A DNA stretch of 64,000 bases, taken from Penicillium oxalicum. Taxonomy: Eukaryota; Ascomycota; Eurotiomycetes; Eurotiales; Aspergillaceae. Each line of letters opens with the position of its first letter. The stretch's first letter is position 1. This document shows positions 13,901 through 25,166 of the stretch, piece after piece. The stretch covers positions 1,984,001-2,048,000 of the forward strand of contig NC_064650.1 of assembly GCF_001723175.1 (NCBI RefSeq). Reading direction: 5' to 3'. A model generated the notes under the pieces. It saw nothing but the letters and a program-made list of their open reading frames with translations. It did no database searches and was not told the origin of the DNA. The position numbers and the translations under genes were made by a program.

Positions 13901-15339
13901 CTCGGATGATACACCTCCATGAGTCGCCCCCGGTGTTGATCACCATGCCGTCGCGAAAGCAGATTCTAGACTACAGGATATGTACTACGCAGCACGCACT
14001 GACAGAATAGCACGCGCGACATGTTCGTGCGAAATAGACATTGATCTGACGGGAAGGATTGTAGGCATTCTTGTTTTGAAGGTTTTCTGAATTCGTGCTT
14101 GGACTGTGTCTCGAAAGGTCCTTCTGAATAGAAAGAAAATCATGGATTAAGAGTACTCCCATTTTCACTGGGTTCGGGGTCTGCAGTGTCTGAGCCTCTC
14201 AGCTTCTCTCATGTTCATTCTCCTTTTTGGTCAATACCACGCACCTTCTGCTCTGCAAAGTTCAACTGAATTGCTGCGTTGAGCAAGATCTCCGACGCTG
14301 GTGGTCAGGGGGAACTCTGAGCTTCTGCAATCCTCTCTCTTTTTTTTTTTTTCTTAATGATCCGCTGTCGGAATGACGGTGGATGATTGGTGCGACGGCC
14401 ATCAACTGCAGTATCATCCAGCATGACGGCAGCACGTTTCCACCGGTGTGCATATGATCTTTCGAGCCTGGATGAGGATGGTCTCTAATCATCGAATAAA
14501 TGACATCAGCGTTTTACCCACGGCACTCCTTAAAAGAAGCGGCGAGATTGTCCCGATCAGTGGCAAGAGGGACCTAGGACATTGCACATTGTGTCATGCA
14601 CAATGTGCAACGGCGCACTGTAGCGGTAGAATGACTGTGGTAACTTTTGACTACGTCGTTACTGCAGGACATGGCCCCGAGAGCTCGAACTGTGACGAGA
14701 TGGACGACACACCGAATTCGACAAGTCAGAGCGAGCGTCGGGATTTCCCCCCGAAGGAGCCCTAACGCATGCACTCCAGAATCCCAGGCGGCCGAGATTG
14801 TGGGCGCAGGCACGGTTCTCAGCGGGAATATCTCGGGTCCCGCTCTATCTGGGTGTCCTACGATGATGGCGATCGTCCTTGTTTCACATTCAGACGCTAG
14901 CCGTCTTGGTGCGCAGTGCTCCTGGTCTGTCCGTCCAGCTCGTCGGTCGTGGGGCATGCCAGCTAAAGGGGACTACCGTGGTTCGGCTGTGAAGACCACA
15001 CTCCCGTGGACGTCGACGGAAGACCGAGCGTCGGTGACCTGGATATTAACAGAGGTGACCAGTCGTTCGATCAGGTCATTTGAGTCCTCGGCTATGTCAC
15101 TCAATAATATTGCGTGAATCGATGATCGCATCGCACTGTGCAGTGTGCACGACTCGACGGCGGGACCGGGATGATGTATTCTGGTTGATCCGGCCTCGCC
15201 GCATGATGCTGTACACGGACAGTCGCGTCTCGTCGTTCAATCTGATGTGTCATCCGGCTCGTGACCTTGGCACTGGTGGATGCTCAGGCCATCGAAAATC
15301 GTCCACCGCACGCCCTTTTCTACCACATGGTGGCCTTTC

Positions 15340-15360
15340 ACTCTCTCTCTCTCTTTCTTT
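15340..15360. repeat. CT-rich microsatellite
   Basis: Seven CT units followed by CTTT units in non-coding sequence. Confidence 0.8.
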
Positions 15361-15875
15361 CTCCCCTTCCCTCCTGAGATACAGGATTTTGGCAGACCTC
15401 TCATAAAAGGACGATGGGCCACCAGCCCCGTCCGTCGATTGTTCCACGAGCCCAAGAACTCAGGCAGTCGGAGAAAGACCAAAAACGGGGACAGCCGAAG
15501 ACTATTGGTCAATAGTGCGTAGGGCACGTCGGTACGCTGACCCGAATTATATACCGACAGACGGGAGTTGCGTACTCATTTTGTCCCACGACGGGGTCAC
15601 TGTAGTTTGGGTACTCGGGCAAGTTTTCCTTGCTTCATTTGCTCGGTACAGATGTAAATTTCCAGTATTGTAGTTCTTGTAAATATTACATATTTTGTCA
15701 ATGTTGGAATCGGCATAAGAGTCGGCTATCATGTACCGTCATTGCGCATGTGGGGGCAACTGTCCATATCACAGGCCGTGACTCGTGACTTGTGACTGTG
15801 GCTCTGTTCCCTTGAAGGGGTGATGAAGGCAGGAAGAGTAAATCCATGATCATTCTTACCATCATCATGAGTATA

Positions 15876-15898
15876 ATAATAATAAAGCTTATTATTAT
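15876..15898. repeat. AT-rich inverted repeat (hairpin)
   Basis: Perfect 10-bp arms (ATAATAATAA and TTATTATTAT) around the 3-nt spacer AGC. Arises from facing TAA/TTA trinucleotide runs; no neighbouring gene end, so terminator function is not supported. Confidence 0.7.
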
Positions 15899-18183
15899 CT
15901 TCATTATCGAGGAAGGCTATTCATCCCTCAAAAATCCGAGACCGAAACGGGCAGGAAAGAGGGGGGGAGAACTCTGGTGGGCCTTGTTAGGAGAGGGCCT
16001 GAATGGTTTCAGTGGCTGCAGGTAAGCGCCCACCAACTCTGAAACAGCCCGACAGCGGATGCTTGAGATGCTCCAGGGAAGTGTCCAACAAGCGTAGTGA
16101 CTCCAGTCTGGTTCCCTGTCCATCCCAACCCCCCCGCCAGCGCCAGTTTGATCTTGTTCGCGCGCCTTGGCAGTTGGCGTACAGCCAGATGGGTTGTCGA
16201 GTGTTCCACCACGGCGCTTGTGGTTGGTTCACGCTTATGCCCGCACCATTGGAACTGAGCAGTTGCACAGGAGGAGTAAGATGTATTTGGTCTCCCGCGG
16301 AGTTGCTGGCAGGGCAGTGGGTACTGGGTATTCGATACTGAAGTGGGCATGGGAATGTTCTGTTCTTGTCGTCTGACCAGAGGAGAATGTGCCAACCTCA
16401 ACGGGTAGAAAGATCGATGAAGAGGAGAAAAAAAAAGTAAGCCAGAGAAGTCAGGATGGACGCCTCGCGAGTCCAGGGACCGCTGACTGCAAGTCTGCAG
16501 TCTGCACAAAGCCACAGACAATCTGCAGTCCCGTCACCACGCAGATGGCGGAAATGGCGAATCATCTCACAATTCCTGATCTGTCAATTTCTGCAAGGCA
16601 TCGTGAGTGTGTCGCCGCTGGGTCACTGATCGCTTGTCCTCGGTTCCTGGTCAGCAATTGGCACCTTCTCAACGGGACAAACGCGACTTATGGAGCGAGT
16701 AGTGACGCTGAGTACATAATCAACCACTACATCAGAACATTGTCTATCGTGAGGGACAAGAACTCTTATCGACTGTCTGCTCTTTCACATCGACGGAAGT
16801 ACAGTGTACCACAGTATACCGGCTCTCCATGTAGCAAATGTACAAAATTCATAGTACTCTATCATTACTCCCTGGGTCTATAGTTGGAATCATATTGTTC
16901 TGCAGGTCAAACTTCTGTCGGGCAGGATGCATCGGAGACTTTTGTCGACAACCCCCGGAGTCGATAACTCACAATAAAGATTTCAAATGTCGAGAATGAG
17001 CATGATACTAAACACCTTGGGCAGTAGACACTCCACGGAGGACAGACATCTTTTTGGCGGGCCTCTGAGGAGTATACAACAAAAATTCCGATGGGACCAC
17101 TTACCACACCGTGCATGACTCCCAATTCCCAGACTCTGAACTTCCAACCAACCAGAGTCCGTCGCCGTCAGTACTCGCGCTCTCCAAGTGCCCCGTATCC
17201 CAGATACCGCTGATCTTTTATTTCTAGATCATTTTCCGCTCGACAGTAATCTATACCGGGTTTTCCTGCCCGTGTAGGTGGATTCAGGTCCACTATCCGT
17301 ATTGTATACTAATCCATACCAGTAGACGGGCTATCTGGCAATCGTATACAGGTGCATTATACTGTACGGTACAGTATTCTTGTTAGACCTCGTCCCAGTT
17401 GACTCCCGTCCCTGTCCCTCTCGTCTCCTTGGCCGTTCTCAATTTTGCTGCTGGTGGCACTTTCGGAAAATTTTTCGAATCATTATTACATGATATAATC
17501 GCGATCATCATTTTTTTTTTGCGCCGACATTATTTTATTCATGATTTTTGGAGGGTCTCATTTTCTGCTCCGGATTACTCTCATTGTTTGGAACCTCGAT
17601 CGGTGGTGGGCTCTCCCGTACCTCCCGACGACTTATTATTAGTACTGTACTTCTTCAGACCAGTGCCCAGGGTTCTGTGGTACATAGTAACGCCCATCTT
17701 CCGTCGAGGCTGACGTTGTGTACCTTTTTCCTCAACTTACTCCCATCATTCCCCTTCGGTCGCCTCCCCCTCCGTCACTACCACTTCGACTCTCTCACCC
17801 CCTTCCCTCTCCCACACTCACTTTCGCTTCATCGTGTTGCTTTTCCTTTTCGCTGAGCGAGGAAAAAATTCCAGAGAGTTCGTTTCCGGCTGGTCCAGTT
17901 CCGACCTCACTTCCCCTCTCTCTTCATTCAATCGTCTCTTGTGTCGGTTCGACACTCCGCCCCAAAACCTACGCGATACACGAGAGGCTGGATCCTCCTG
18001 TCTGATCTTTTTCCATCGACTCACGGTCCCATCTCAAGCATACTTATTTTATATACTGTCGGTTTCAAACATACCGCGCCACATATTAATCGCCCGTGTC
18101 CGTTGATCGTCACACCCTCTATTGACCCGCACCCACCGTCGCGCATTGTTGGCCTGACCCGGCTCGGTGAATCATCTCAAACG

Positions 18184-18348
18184 GTGAGTCCTTTGACCTC
18201 TCAACATCGTCTGACACAGAGGAACCACCATTTCCCCACTGGGCGAAAAGTCTGCCTGGATCGGAGATCCTTCTTTGTCGTCTACATCGAAATATACAAA
18301 GTAGCCCCTCCCCTCCCGGAGAGTGGTGCTGACATTCCGTTGCAACAG
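18184..18348 (+). other. Likely intron in the steA 5' leader
   Basis: Consensus GTGAGT donor after AACG, a GCTGAC branch site at about 18328 and a CAACAG acceptor 11 nt before the steA ATG. Inferred only from splice signals. Confidence 0.5.
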
Positions 18349-18359
18349 CGTATCACGCC

Positions 18360-20789
18360 ATGTATCCTCAACCAGGTGCTCCCATGGCACCTCCTCAAAA
18401 GCCGGAGACTTTTATGCTGTCAACCGAAGCCCAACAGAGCCTTCCGCATGACGCGCAGGTCGCCCTGCAACAGGTCGACAACCGTACGTCTTCGACCCTC
18501 GACTGAGAGGAGTTGTCTCCCGTTGCTGACACGCGCCCAGTAAAATACTTCCTTCTTTCGGCCCCTGTCGACTGGCAGCCTGACCAGCTCATCCGCCGAT
18601 TCCTTCTGCCGACCGGAGACTATGTATCTTGCGTCTTATGGTTAGTGCGACCACGAGGCCGGCGCTTCATCACCCTTGCGGACACATCAAAACGGACCAC
18701 TAATGCGCTTCTTCCACTAGGAGCAACCTTTTCCACATCTCCGGCACTGATATTGTGCGATGCTTGGCGTTTCGATTCCAGGCATTCGGCCGACCTGTGA
18801 AGAATTCGAAAAAATTCGAAGAGGGCATCTTTTCCGACCTACGAAACTTGAAGGCTGGTACAGATGCGACCTTGGAGGAACCCAAGAGCGCATTCCTGGA
18901 CTTTCTCTACAAGAACAACTGCATCCGCACGCAGAAGAAGCAAAAGGTGTTCTACTGGTATAGTGTTCCGCACGATCGATTGTTCCTGGATGCGCTCGAG
19001 CGTGACCTCAAGCGTGAAAAGATGAACCAGGAGGCGACCACCGTGGCCGTCAGCGAACCCGCTCTCTCTTTCGAGTTCGATTCGTCTCAGTCGTTGTATG
19101 AGCAGTTGACCAAGGCGCAGCAAGCGAATACTTCCTCGTTTGCCGCCCACGCAAGTACGACATATGGCCAGCCTTCTTCCCCTGTGGTTCGGAGCGTTGA
19201 CGCAATGCCTCCTCCCCAGATGGCTCCCCCAGCGATGCCGCTCATGCAGGACGACCATGCCCATCAGACGATGTACAGCACTCCTCAGATGCCACTCTCC
19301 AACACTCTTCTCCAGAGTATCATTAAGCGCGAGCAAGATTACGGACACATCCAGTACGATCGCAATGGAATGCCGCTCCCCCGGATCCACCAGCGCCATT
19401 CCTCCATGCCCACTTTCTACGAGTACTCCCCGGCCCCGTCTTTCGTTTCATCTCAGTATGAGGATTACAGCAACCGCGGTCTCTCCTTCGAGCCCGTGAC
19501 TCCCCCGCAGCACTCGGTCGGTATGGGTGCGGAGCCCGCCTACATTGCGAATGAGGACACTGGTCTCTACACTGCAATTCCTGATCTGTCCAACACCGCG
19601 CCTTACAACCCCATGATGCAGCTCCCGCCTTCCAACTTTGCTGGTGCCCACTACGGCGTCTCGAGACCCTACTCGTCCAATCAGTATTCCGTCATTGAGG
19701 GTTCTCCCACGTATAAGCAGAGAAGGCGTCGACCTTCGATTACCCCCGGGCCGAGTGTGGGTGCGCACTTGACTGGTGCAAGCGGAACCCAGGGGGCAGC
19801 CTCTCAGCCCCCCCTTACGCTGCGCATCGCCCGAGCGATCTTCGACGATCGGTGTCCAGCTCCGTCGCACCGGTCGCAGAGGGCGATGAGTCGGCACATG
19901 ATCTTTCCCGAACGTACCCCAGTGCCATGCTGCCACAGAAGGACACCCTGCAGGAAATCTCACGCCATAGCACCCCTCTCCAGCAAATGGAGCAGACCAC
20001 CGACCACAACCAGGTGCCAGTGAGCAATGCACCGAACAAGATAACCTCCATGCCACTTACTTCCGGAATGGAATCCGCAATTTCTCACAACGGTGGGCGA
20101 TCAGATCGTCCCGGCCCTGGTCCGGCCCGCCGTGCGAGAAGTGCGACAATGATGGAGGTTGGACCCTATCCCCAGAAATCACACTCCTGCCCCATTCCGT
20201 CTTGCGGTCGCCTCTTCAAGAGGTTAGAACATCTCAAAAGGTTTAGTTTTGGGAATCGATTTCCCCCCTATCCTGTGCCCCGCATGTCACCCTTGACGCA
20301 CGATCCTTCTGCGTATATACGCCCATGAGATGGTCTCAGTACCCGCCAGCTAACTTCGGGCGCTTAGACACGTACGAACGCACACGCAAGAACGGCCTTA
20401 CCCTTGCCCGTACTGCAGCAAGGCCTTTTCTCGATCAGACAACCTGGCACAGTAAGTTGTTGATCCAGCATTCGTCAACCTCATCGTGTCCTTTTCTCAC
20501 TGTTTTTTTTAATTTTTTATTTAGACATCGTCGCATCCATGACGGCCCCGAGTAGCAAGACGGTCAAGCACCCATTGGCAACGAGGATGACTTGGAAAAT
20601 GACGGCAACGAGTTTGAGTCTGCTGGCGAGGAGTCCTCATCGCCTATGCACCATGTCCCTCACTCCATGGTCCAGATGCCGCCTATGAACTCGATGACCA
20701 CATCCATTACCATGGCCACGTCGATGCCCACAATGGTCACATCGACTCATCCAATGATCGCTCCTCAGCTATTGCAGCAGCCAATGTAA
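18360..20789 (+). CDS. steA: Ste12/SteA homeodomain-like and C2H2 transcription factor, with two apparent lesions
   Basis: Transcription factor at the end of the mating/filamentation MAP-kinase path; in Aspergillus nidulans SteA is needed for sexual development. Exons 18360-18483, 18541-18640, 18721-20240, 20368-20451, 20525-20789. The STE domain occupies about residues 40-180 ([50 protein letters not shown]). Two C2H2 fingers span exons 3-5: C-P-I-P-S-C...H-L-K-R-H and C-P-Y-C-S-K-A-F...H-R-R-I-H. Two problems: (1) the frame must change by one base between 19761 and 19808, explained either by one missing G in GGGGG at 19792-19796 or by a 47-nt intron (19761-19807); (2) an in-frame TAG at 20553-20555, nine codons into the last exon, followed by 78 open coding-like codons. 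With the base restored and TAG read as sense the length is 697 aa, close to known SteA proteins. Confidence 0.9.
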
Positions 20790-22687
20790 ATTTGTCATGG
20801 TCTCTTCTTTTCAATCTTCACATGATCTCTCATTGGAAAATTTCTACCGGTCTCTTCTCGACTGCTGTCGACCCCTCCCGATGTTTCATTAATCTTATGT
20901 CTGATCTCTTTTGATACCTCAACGACCTGTTAAGATAGCACATTTGACTTTTATCTTGTTGACCCTGTTAGCCCCCATGTATGCTGCCGATGCGGTGTGA
21001 CTATGTCCTTTTTTTAAATCTGATTTTATCCCCTTTGCGTGACGCGTCTTTTCCAAAATCTGCCAATTCCCATTTCCCCCCCCTATTTGGGCTTTCCATC
21101 CTTTTCCTTATACGCCGTCCATATGCTGTGCACTCCAGCTTAGCTGCCCGTGATCTTTGTTTCTGAGTGGAGCTACGCGTCAACATTCTTGTCTCGCTTT
21201 CTAGGCTTCACGACCGTGCGGCAGAGTAGCATACTGGTTCTGGCAGGCACCGACTCGGGCAATATGTTGACGGTGGGCCAAGTCCTTCCTGCAACGTATA
21301 TTTCGTCATGTCTTGGCATCAGCGAGAGCAACTCCTCTCACATTTATACCCTTTGTCTCGATGGTCGAGCCTTGTCAGAGGGGCTCTCCAGGTTTTCTGT
21401 TGCCCTGGTCGTTCTTTCATTCCTCTGACATGTGATCTTGATTTCATTTGTGGGTTAGAATCGTGCCTTTTGCCTGGTCTGAAATCTTTACACTATAGAC
21501 TTACTATGGATAGCCTGAATTGGAATCAGAAAATTGAGAATGTGAACCCTTGCTGCCATGCTTTCTCAATACATACCTCTGTGCTCCTTGCGAGCGTGAT
21601 TGGGGGAACATGAACTTTGATCAGGTAGGCGGCAGGCTACAGATAGGTTCCGAAGACGCAGATGCAATTATTTTTGCTACCTTTCGGGCGTGCATGGACA
21701 TTGGAAGGTGGTCCTATTATTGAAGGACCAGTTTCAACCGTTAGAGGCGTGGAGGCCCAGATGCCTGCTATTTTCAGTCTAAGCCCAGCTTTCAATCATT
21801 CAGGAGTCCTGAATATACCTATGAATGAATCCCCACTCATCACCATGGCCTTCATTTTGATCTCTTCCGCTACAACTTTTTAAGACTAAACAAAAAAGAC
21901 TTTCGGAGAGTCCGCACACTCAACATGTTACGCGTTGTAATGCTGCATCTTGCCACCAACAAGGCCCATATCTGGCCACCGTTTGGTCAAATCCTATCAG
22001 TCAGTTCCAGTGCCTGGTCGGGATGACTATCCGAAGCTATCTTACCTCATAGACTCATATTTGAGTATACTGCACTCCGATTATCTTGACGTCTCTGGCT
22101 TATAATGCATAGTCTACTGGCAAAAGGAGGGAAGGGAAGAGAAGCCTCCTATAACCTACCGCAGATGATACTTTTAAATTTGAAAACAACAATAGAACAA
22201 TCGAGCCGAAAAAAAGACACTCTACTCGATTACCTAGTCGCATCACTTATCAGTTCTACTTCGTACTACATATGTACTAGATGTGTCGGACAATCAAGCT
22301 TCCCCCGCTCAAACCTCTCCCGTCTCATTTCAAGGGTTCGTCAACCAGTAAACGAGAGAGTGTTTAGATCATCAACTTCGCCACATCATAGCAGGTCATG
22401 AGATGTTCCCTTTTTTCCCGGTAGTTCGTTCCAAGGGAAAAGCCAGAGTTTGGCATGACATTCTATTATTCATCTTGGCCATTCTTTGGCAAAGTCCCAG
22501 CTCTTTTTCTCTTTTCTCACCTTCTCGTTCTCTATTATTCCTGAGAAATCCCCCCCCCCCCCCGACGACAACGCACAATTTTTGGACTCTCGTTGCAGAC
22601 TGCTGAATATCCAGGTTCTCGATCCTCGTCCGCTCAAGTGCATCTGCTCATCAAATTGACTGTCCTACCTAACAAGGAGGGGAAACA
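20790..22687. other. Intergenic region downstream of steA
   Basis: steA 3' flank, then about 1.5 kb without a supported gene. Contains a 14-C homopolymer just before the next gene. Confidence 0.5.
22550..22563. repeat. Poly-C run (14)
   Basis: Fourteen consecutive C in non-coding sequence, 125 bp upstream of the small three-exon gene. Confidence 0.85.
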
Positions 22688-23254
22688 ATGGTCTCAACTA
22701 CAGATAACAACCCACTGGTACCAAAGGCGATGCAGACTCGAAACTCTCTAAGTGAAACCGGACGTTCGGCCGGTTCGAATCACAGACTAAATGATGAGGA
22801 GATGGCTCTTGTCGGTGAGGTTGCACCGTAAGTGACATTCTTTTTCTTTTTCTAGAATTTTCATCTAGTCTACTTGGGGGGGGTTGCTCCATCTAATCTT
22901 TAACATCTCTGTCGACTTTATTTGGAGGGGAAGCTTGAAAGCGCGCTCGAGAAGAGATTGAACAAGAACCTAGTGTCTAAAATTTCTCCCGTTGCAGGTC
23001 CTCGCAGTCGACTTGCGCTGAACTCGCTCACGATCATGCCTTGGAGGATTTGCATAGAATGACCGATCATGTAACTGAGACGGATGATGAGTTGCTTCGT
23101 CGTATGTGTTCCCGTGCTCGCTTTTGCTTTTTGCGTGCGAGATACAAGATTGGGTTGACTGATGAAGGGGCGTTTAGGTAAAAATTCCACTTACGCGGCT
23201 CATTATCTAGACCACGGTACCCAGTGCGAGTTGGGTGGTAGACCAGAGGAGTGA
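22688..23254 (+). CDS. Small three-exon hypothetical protein (106 aa)
   Basis: I do not recognise the protein. Three exons join with closing phases: 22688-22827, 22998-23101, 23178-23254. The ATG sits in GAAACAATGG, a strong fungal start context. Introns are 170 and 76 nt with GTAAGT and GTATGT donors, TTGCAG and GTTTAG acceptors, and a GGTTGACTGATG branch region in the second. The product is hydrophilic and acidic (L-N-D-E-E-M-A-L-V-G-E-V-A-P; H-A-L-E-D-L-H-R-M-T-D-H-V-T-E-T-D-D-E-L-L-R-R), with no signal peptide or membrane segment; the middle third could be a helix. It lies convergent with the amidohydrolase gene. Support comes only from splice signals, phase and start context. Confidence 0.55.
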
Positions 23255-23558
23255 TGAGTTGGACGAGTTTGGGGCCAAGTTGTCTATGCTTGCAGTCTCT
23301 TGTTTGGCAAAGAGTGCCCCCTTTGTAAAGGTTGATGCATGCCCTGGAAGTAAATGCCACATTATGGGTGATTTTATGTTGGTAAATGATGTCAATGTCA
23401 CGTGGGGAATGAAGAGCCATCTTCTATTACTTGTGGTGCTGACATGCTCCAAAATTGGAAAAAATGAGAATGATTGAGTCCAAAAGAGATTTCATGCGCA
23501 AGTAAATGGAAAGTACACACATCTCGACACTTTCAGTTGGCCAGCCTCGGTTCGGTTC
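23255..23558. other. Short convergent intergenic gap
   Basis: 3' flanks of the small hypothetical gene and of the amidohydrolase; nothing else seen. Confidence 0.5.
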
Positions 23559-25166
23559 TCATGCCGAATGGGCCACATCAAACACCTTCTTTCCCCTGTA
23601 CCAAGTTTGACAGACCTTGGCTTCAAGGAGCTTGTCTGCGGACCATTGCGTATCGACAACCACAAAATCGGCCGATAACCCCGGCTGCAACCGCCCCGTC
23701 CAAGACTCGGCAAATCGGGCATACGCTGCTCCCGCCGTCGCCGCCGTCGTCGCTTGCGCCAATGTCACGCTGAATTGAGCGTTCACCGTGTCTGTGCTCT
23801 CCGGCTCGAGTGCGGATCGCCGCGTCGTTGCGTTGTACAGATTAGGAAATGGAAGGTTGCTTGCTGTGGGGGCATCGGTTCCAAATGCCATAGGGGCTCC
23901 ACCATCCAGGAAATCCTTGTACGCAAAGGCGCGCTGGCATCGATCTGGTCCGACGAGGTCATGCCAGGCTTTGAAGAGGGCCGGGTCAGAATGGACGGGT
24001 TGCACGGAGGCAGTAATCCCAAGCTCGCCCAGTCGTTTAGCATCCTCGGATGTCGTCAGCTCGAGGTGTTCGATTCGATGTCTTCGACCGGGGGTGCCGA
24101 CTTGAGACAGGACGTTGATGGCTTGGTGGACAGCGCGGTCACCAATGGCATGGATGGCGCATTGCAGTCCCGCTGCATCTGCTCGTTGCACCACTTCGCG
24201 AAGCTGGTGCTCCGGCCAGATGGGCTCCACAAGATCTTTTTTTCCGGTGTAGGGTTGCAAGAGGGCGGCAGTGCATCCATCCACGACTCCGTCGCAGATA
24301 AGTTTGACGCCGACCACGCAAAAGCTGGGATTCTGGAATTGACGTCGTAATTCCACGGCACGGTCCACGTATTTGAAATTGGCTTCTTGGTTCTCGGTGT
24401 ACGGCACAAGCCAGTGTGCCGCCACATGGAAAGGGATCGTTTTGTCTCGGCGGTACTCGTTAAGAATCTCCCACGTCGGCTCATCCATGGCCATGTCCAC
24501 GACCCCGGTATAGCCAGCCGCACTGTAAGCCGAGATGGCCTTGTCGAGGGCGGCGAGCTTATCCTCTCTCGAGTGGAGGCTCTCCACGTAGGGCCATGCC
24601 ATGTTCATCACTGCAGATTCGTCCAGGAGACCCGACGGCCGTCCATTCTCATCGCGGTGAATGCAACCCCCCGGCAGGTCGGGCGCAGTATCGGCGCCCA
24701 TGGCTTTGAGGGCGGCAGAATTGCACCACATGGAATGGAGATCAAACGCATCGATGAAGATGGGCCTGGGATCCAGATCGTCCAGCATACTGGCCAGTGC
24801 TACGCCGTTGGTGGTCACTTGAAGCCATCCGCGACAGAAGATTCGCGGAGCAGATGGATTGGCCTCGGCATATGTTTTGATCGTGGCCCGAATCTCGTCG
24901 AGCGATGTACAGTCAATGAGATCTACTTTCTGCAAGGAGTGACCGTAGTGTAAGATGTGGACATGCGCATCAATGAAGCCGGGGACGACGACGCGGTGGT
25001 TCAAGTCCACCACCGTCGCCTCGGCAGGTATTTCTACCTGATCCAGAGATCCGACATATGAGATGCGATCACCGGTGATGATCATCGCATCGGCAAAATC
25101 ATTCGATTCCTGTGCCGGAGTCGTGGACGGGACAAAGATGCGGCCATTCCGGAATACAGCCGTCAT
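23559..25166 (-). CDS. Amidohydrolase family 3 protein (YtcJ/NfdA-like)
   Basis: Metal-dependent hydrolase of the amidohydrolase superfamily, subgroup of N-substituted formamide deformylases and YtcJ-like proteins, acting on C-N bonds of small amides; the true substrate is unknown. Single exon, 535 aa, full length for the family. The N-terminal beta domain is followed by VPGFIDAHVHILHYG, with metal ligands His68 and His70; later AIHAIGDRAVH supplies another metal-site histidine and FGTDAP the catalytic Asp. The first true ATG is at 25166 (M-T-A-V-F-R-N-G-R-I-F), matching the usual start of the family. No signal peptide, so probably cytosolic. Neighbours are unrelated. Confidence 0.9.
   Translation of the reverse strand: MTAVFRNGRIFVPSTTPAQESNDFADAMIITGDRISYVGSLDQVEIPAEATVVDLNHRVVVPGFIDAHVHILHYGHSLQKVDLIDCTSLDEIRATIKTYAEANPSAPRIFCRGWLQVTTNGVALASMLDDLDPRPIFIDAFDLHSMWCNSAALKAMGADTAPDLPGGCIHRDENGRPSGLLDESAVMNMAWPYVESLHSREDKLAALDKAISAYSAAGYTGVVDMAMDEPTWEILNEYRRDKTIPFHVAAHWLVPYTENQEANFKYVDRAVELRRQFQNPSFCVVGVKLICDGVVDGCTAALLQPYTGKKDLVEPIWPEHQLREVVQRADAAGLQCAIHAIGDRAVHQAINVLSQVGTPGRRHRIEHLELTTSEDAKRLGELGITASVQPVHSDPALFKAWHDLVGPDRCQRAFAYKDFLDGGAPMAFGTDAPTASNLPFPNLYNATTRRSALEPESTDTVNAQFSVTLAQATTAATAGAAYARFAESWTGRLQPGLSADFVVVDTQWSADKLLEAKVCQTWYRGKKVFDVAHSA

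Larger units (their letters stand above)
10932..18359. other. 7.4 kb gene-poor region upstream of steA
   Basis: No frame on either strand looks like a protein, and I could not assemble a spliced gene. Contents: pyrimidine-rich runs (15340-15360 and about 17700-17900), a short AT-rich hairpin (15876-15898), scattered homopolymers, and the presumed long promoter and leader of steA at the right end, including a likely leader intron (18184-18348). A non-coding RNA cannot be excluded. Confidence 0.5.
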
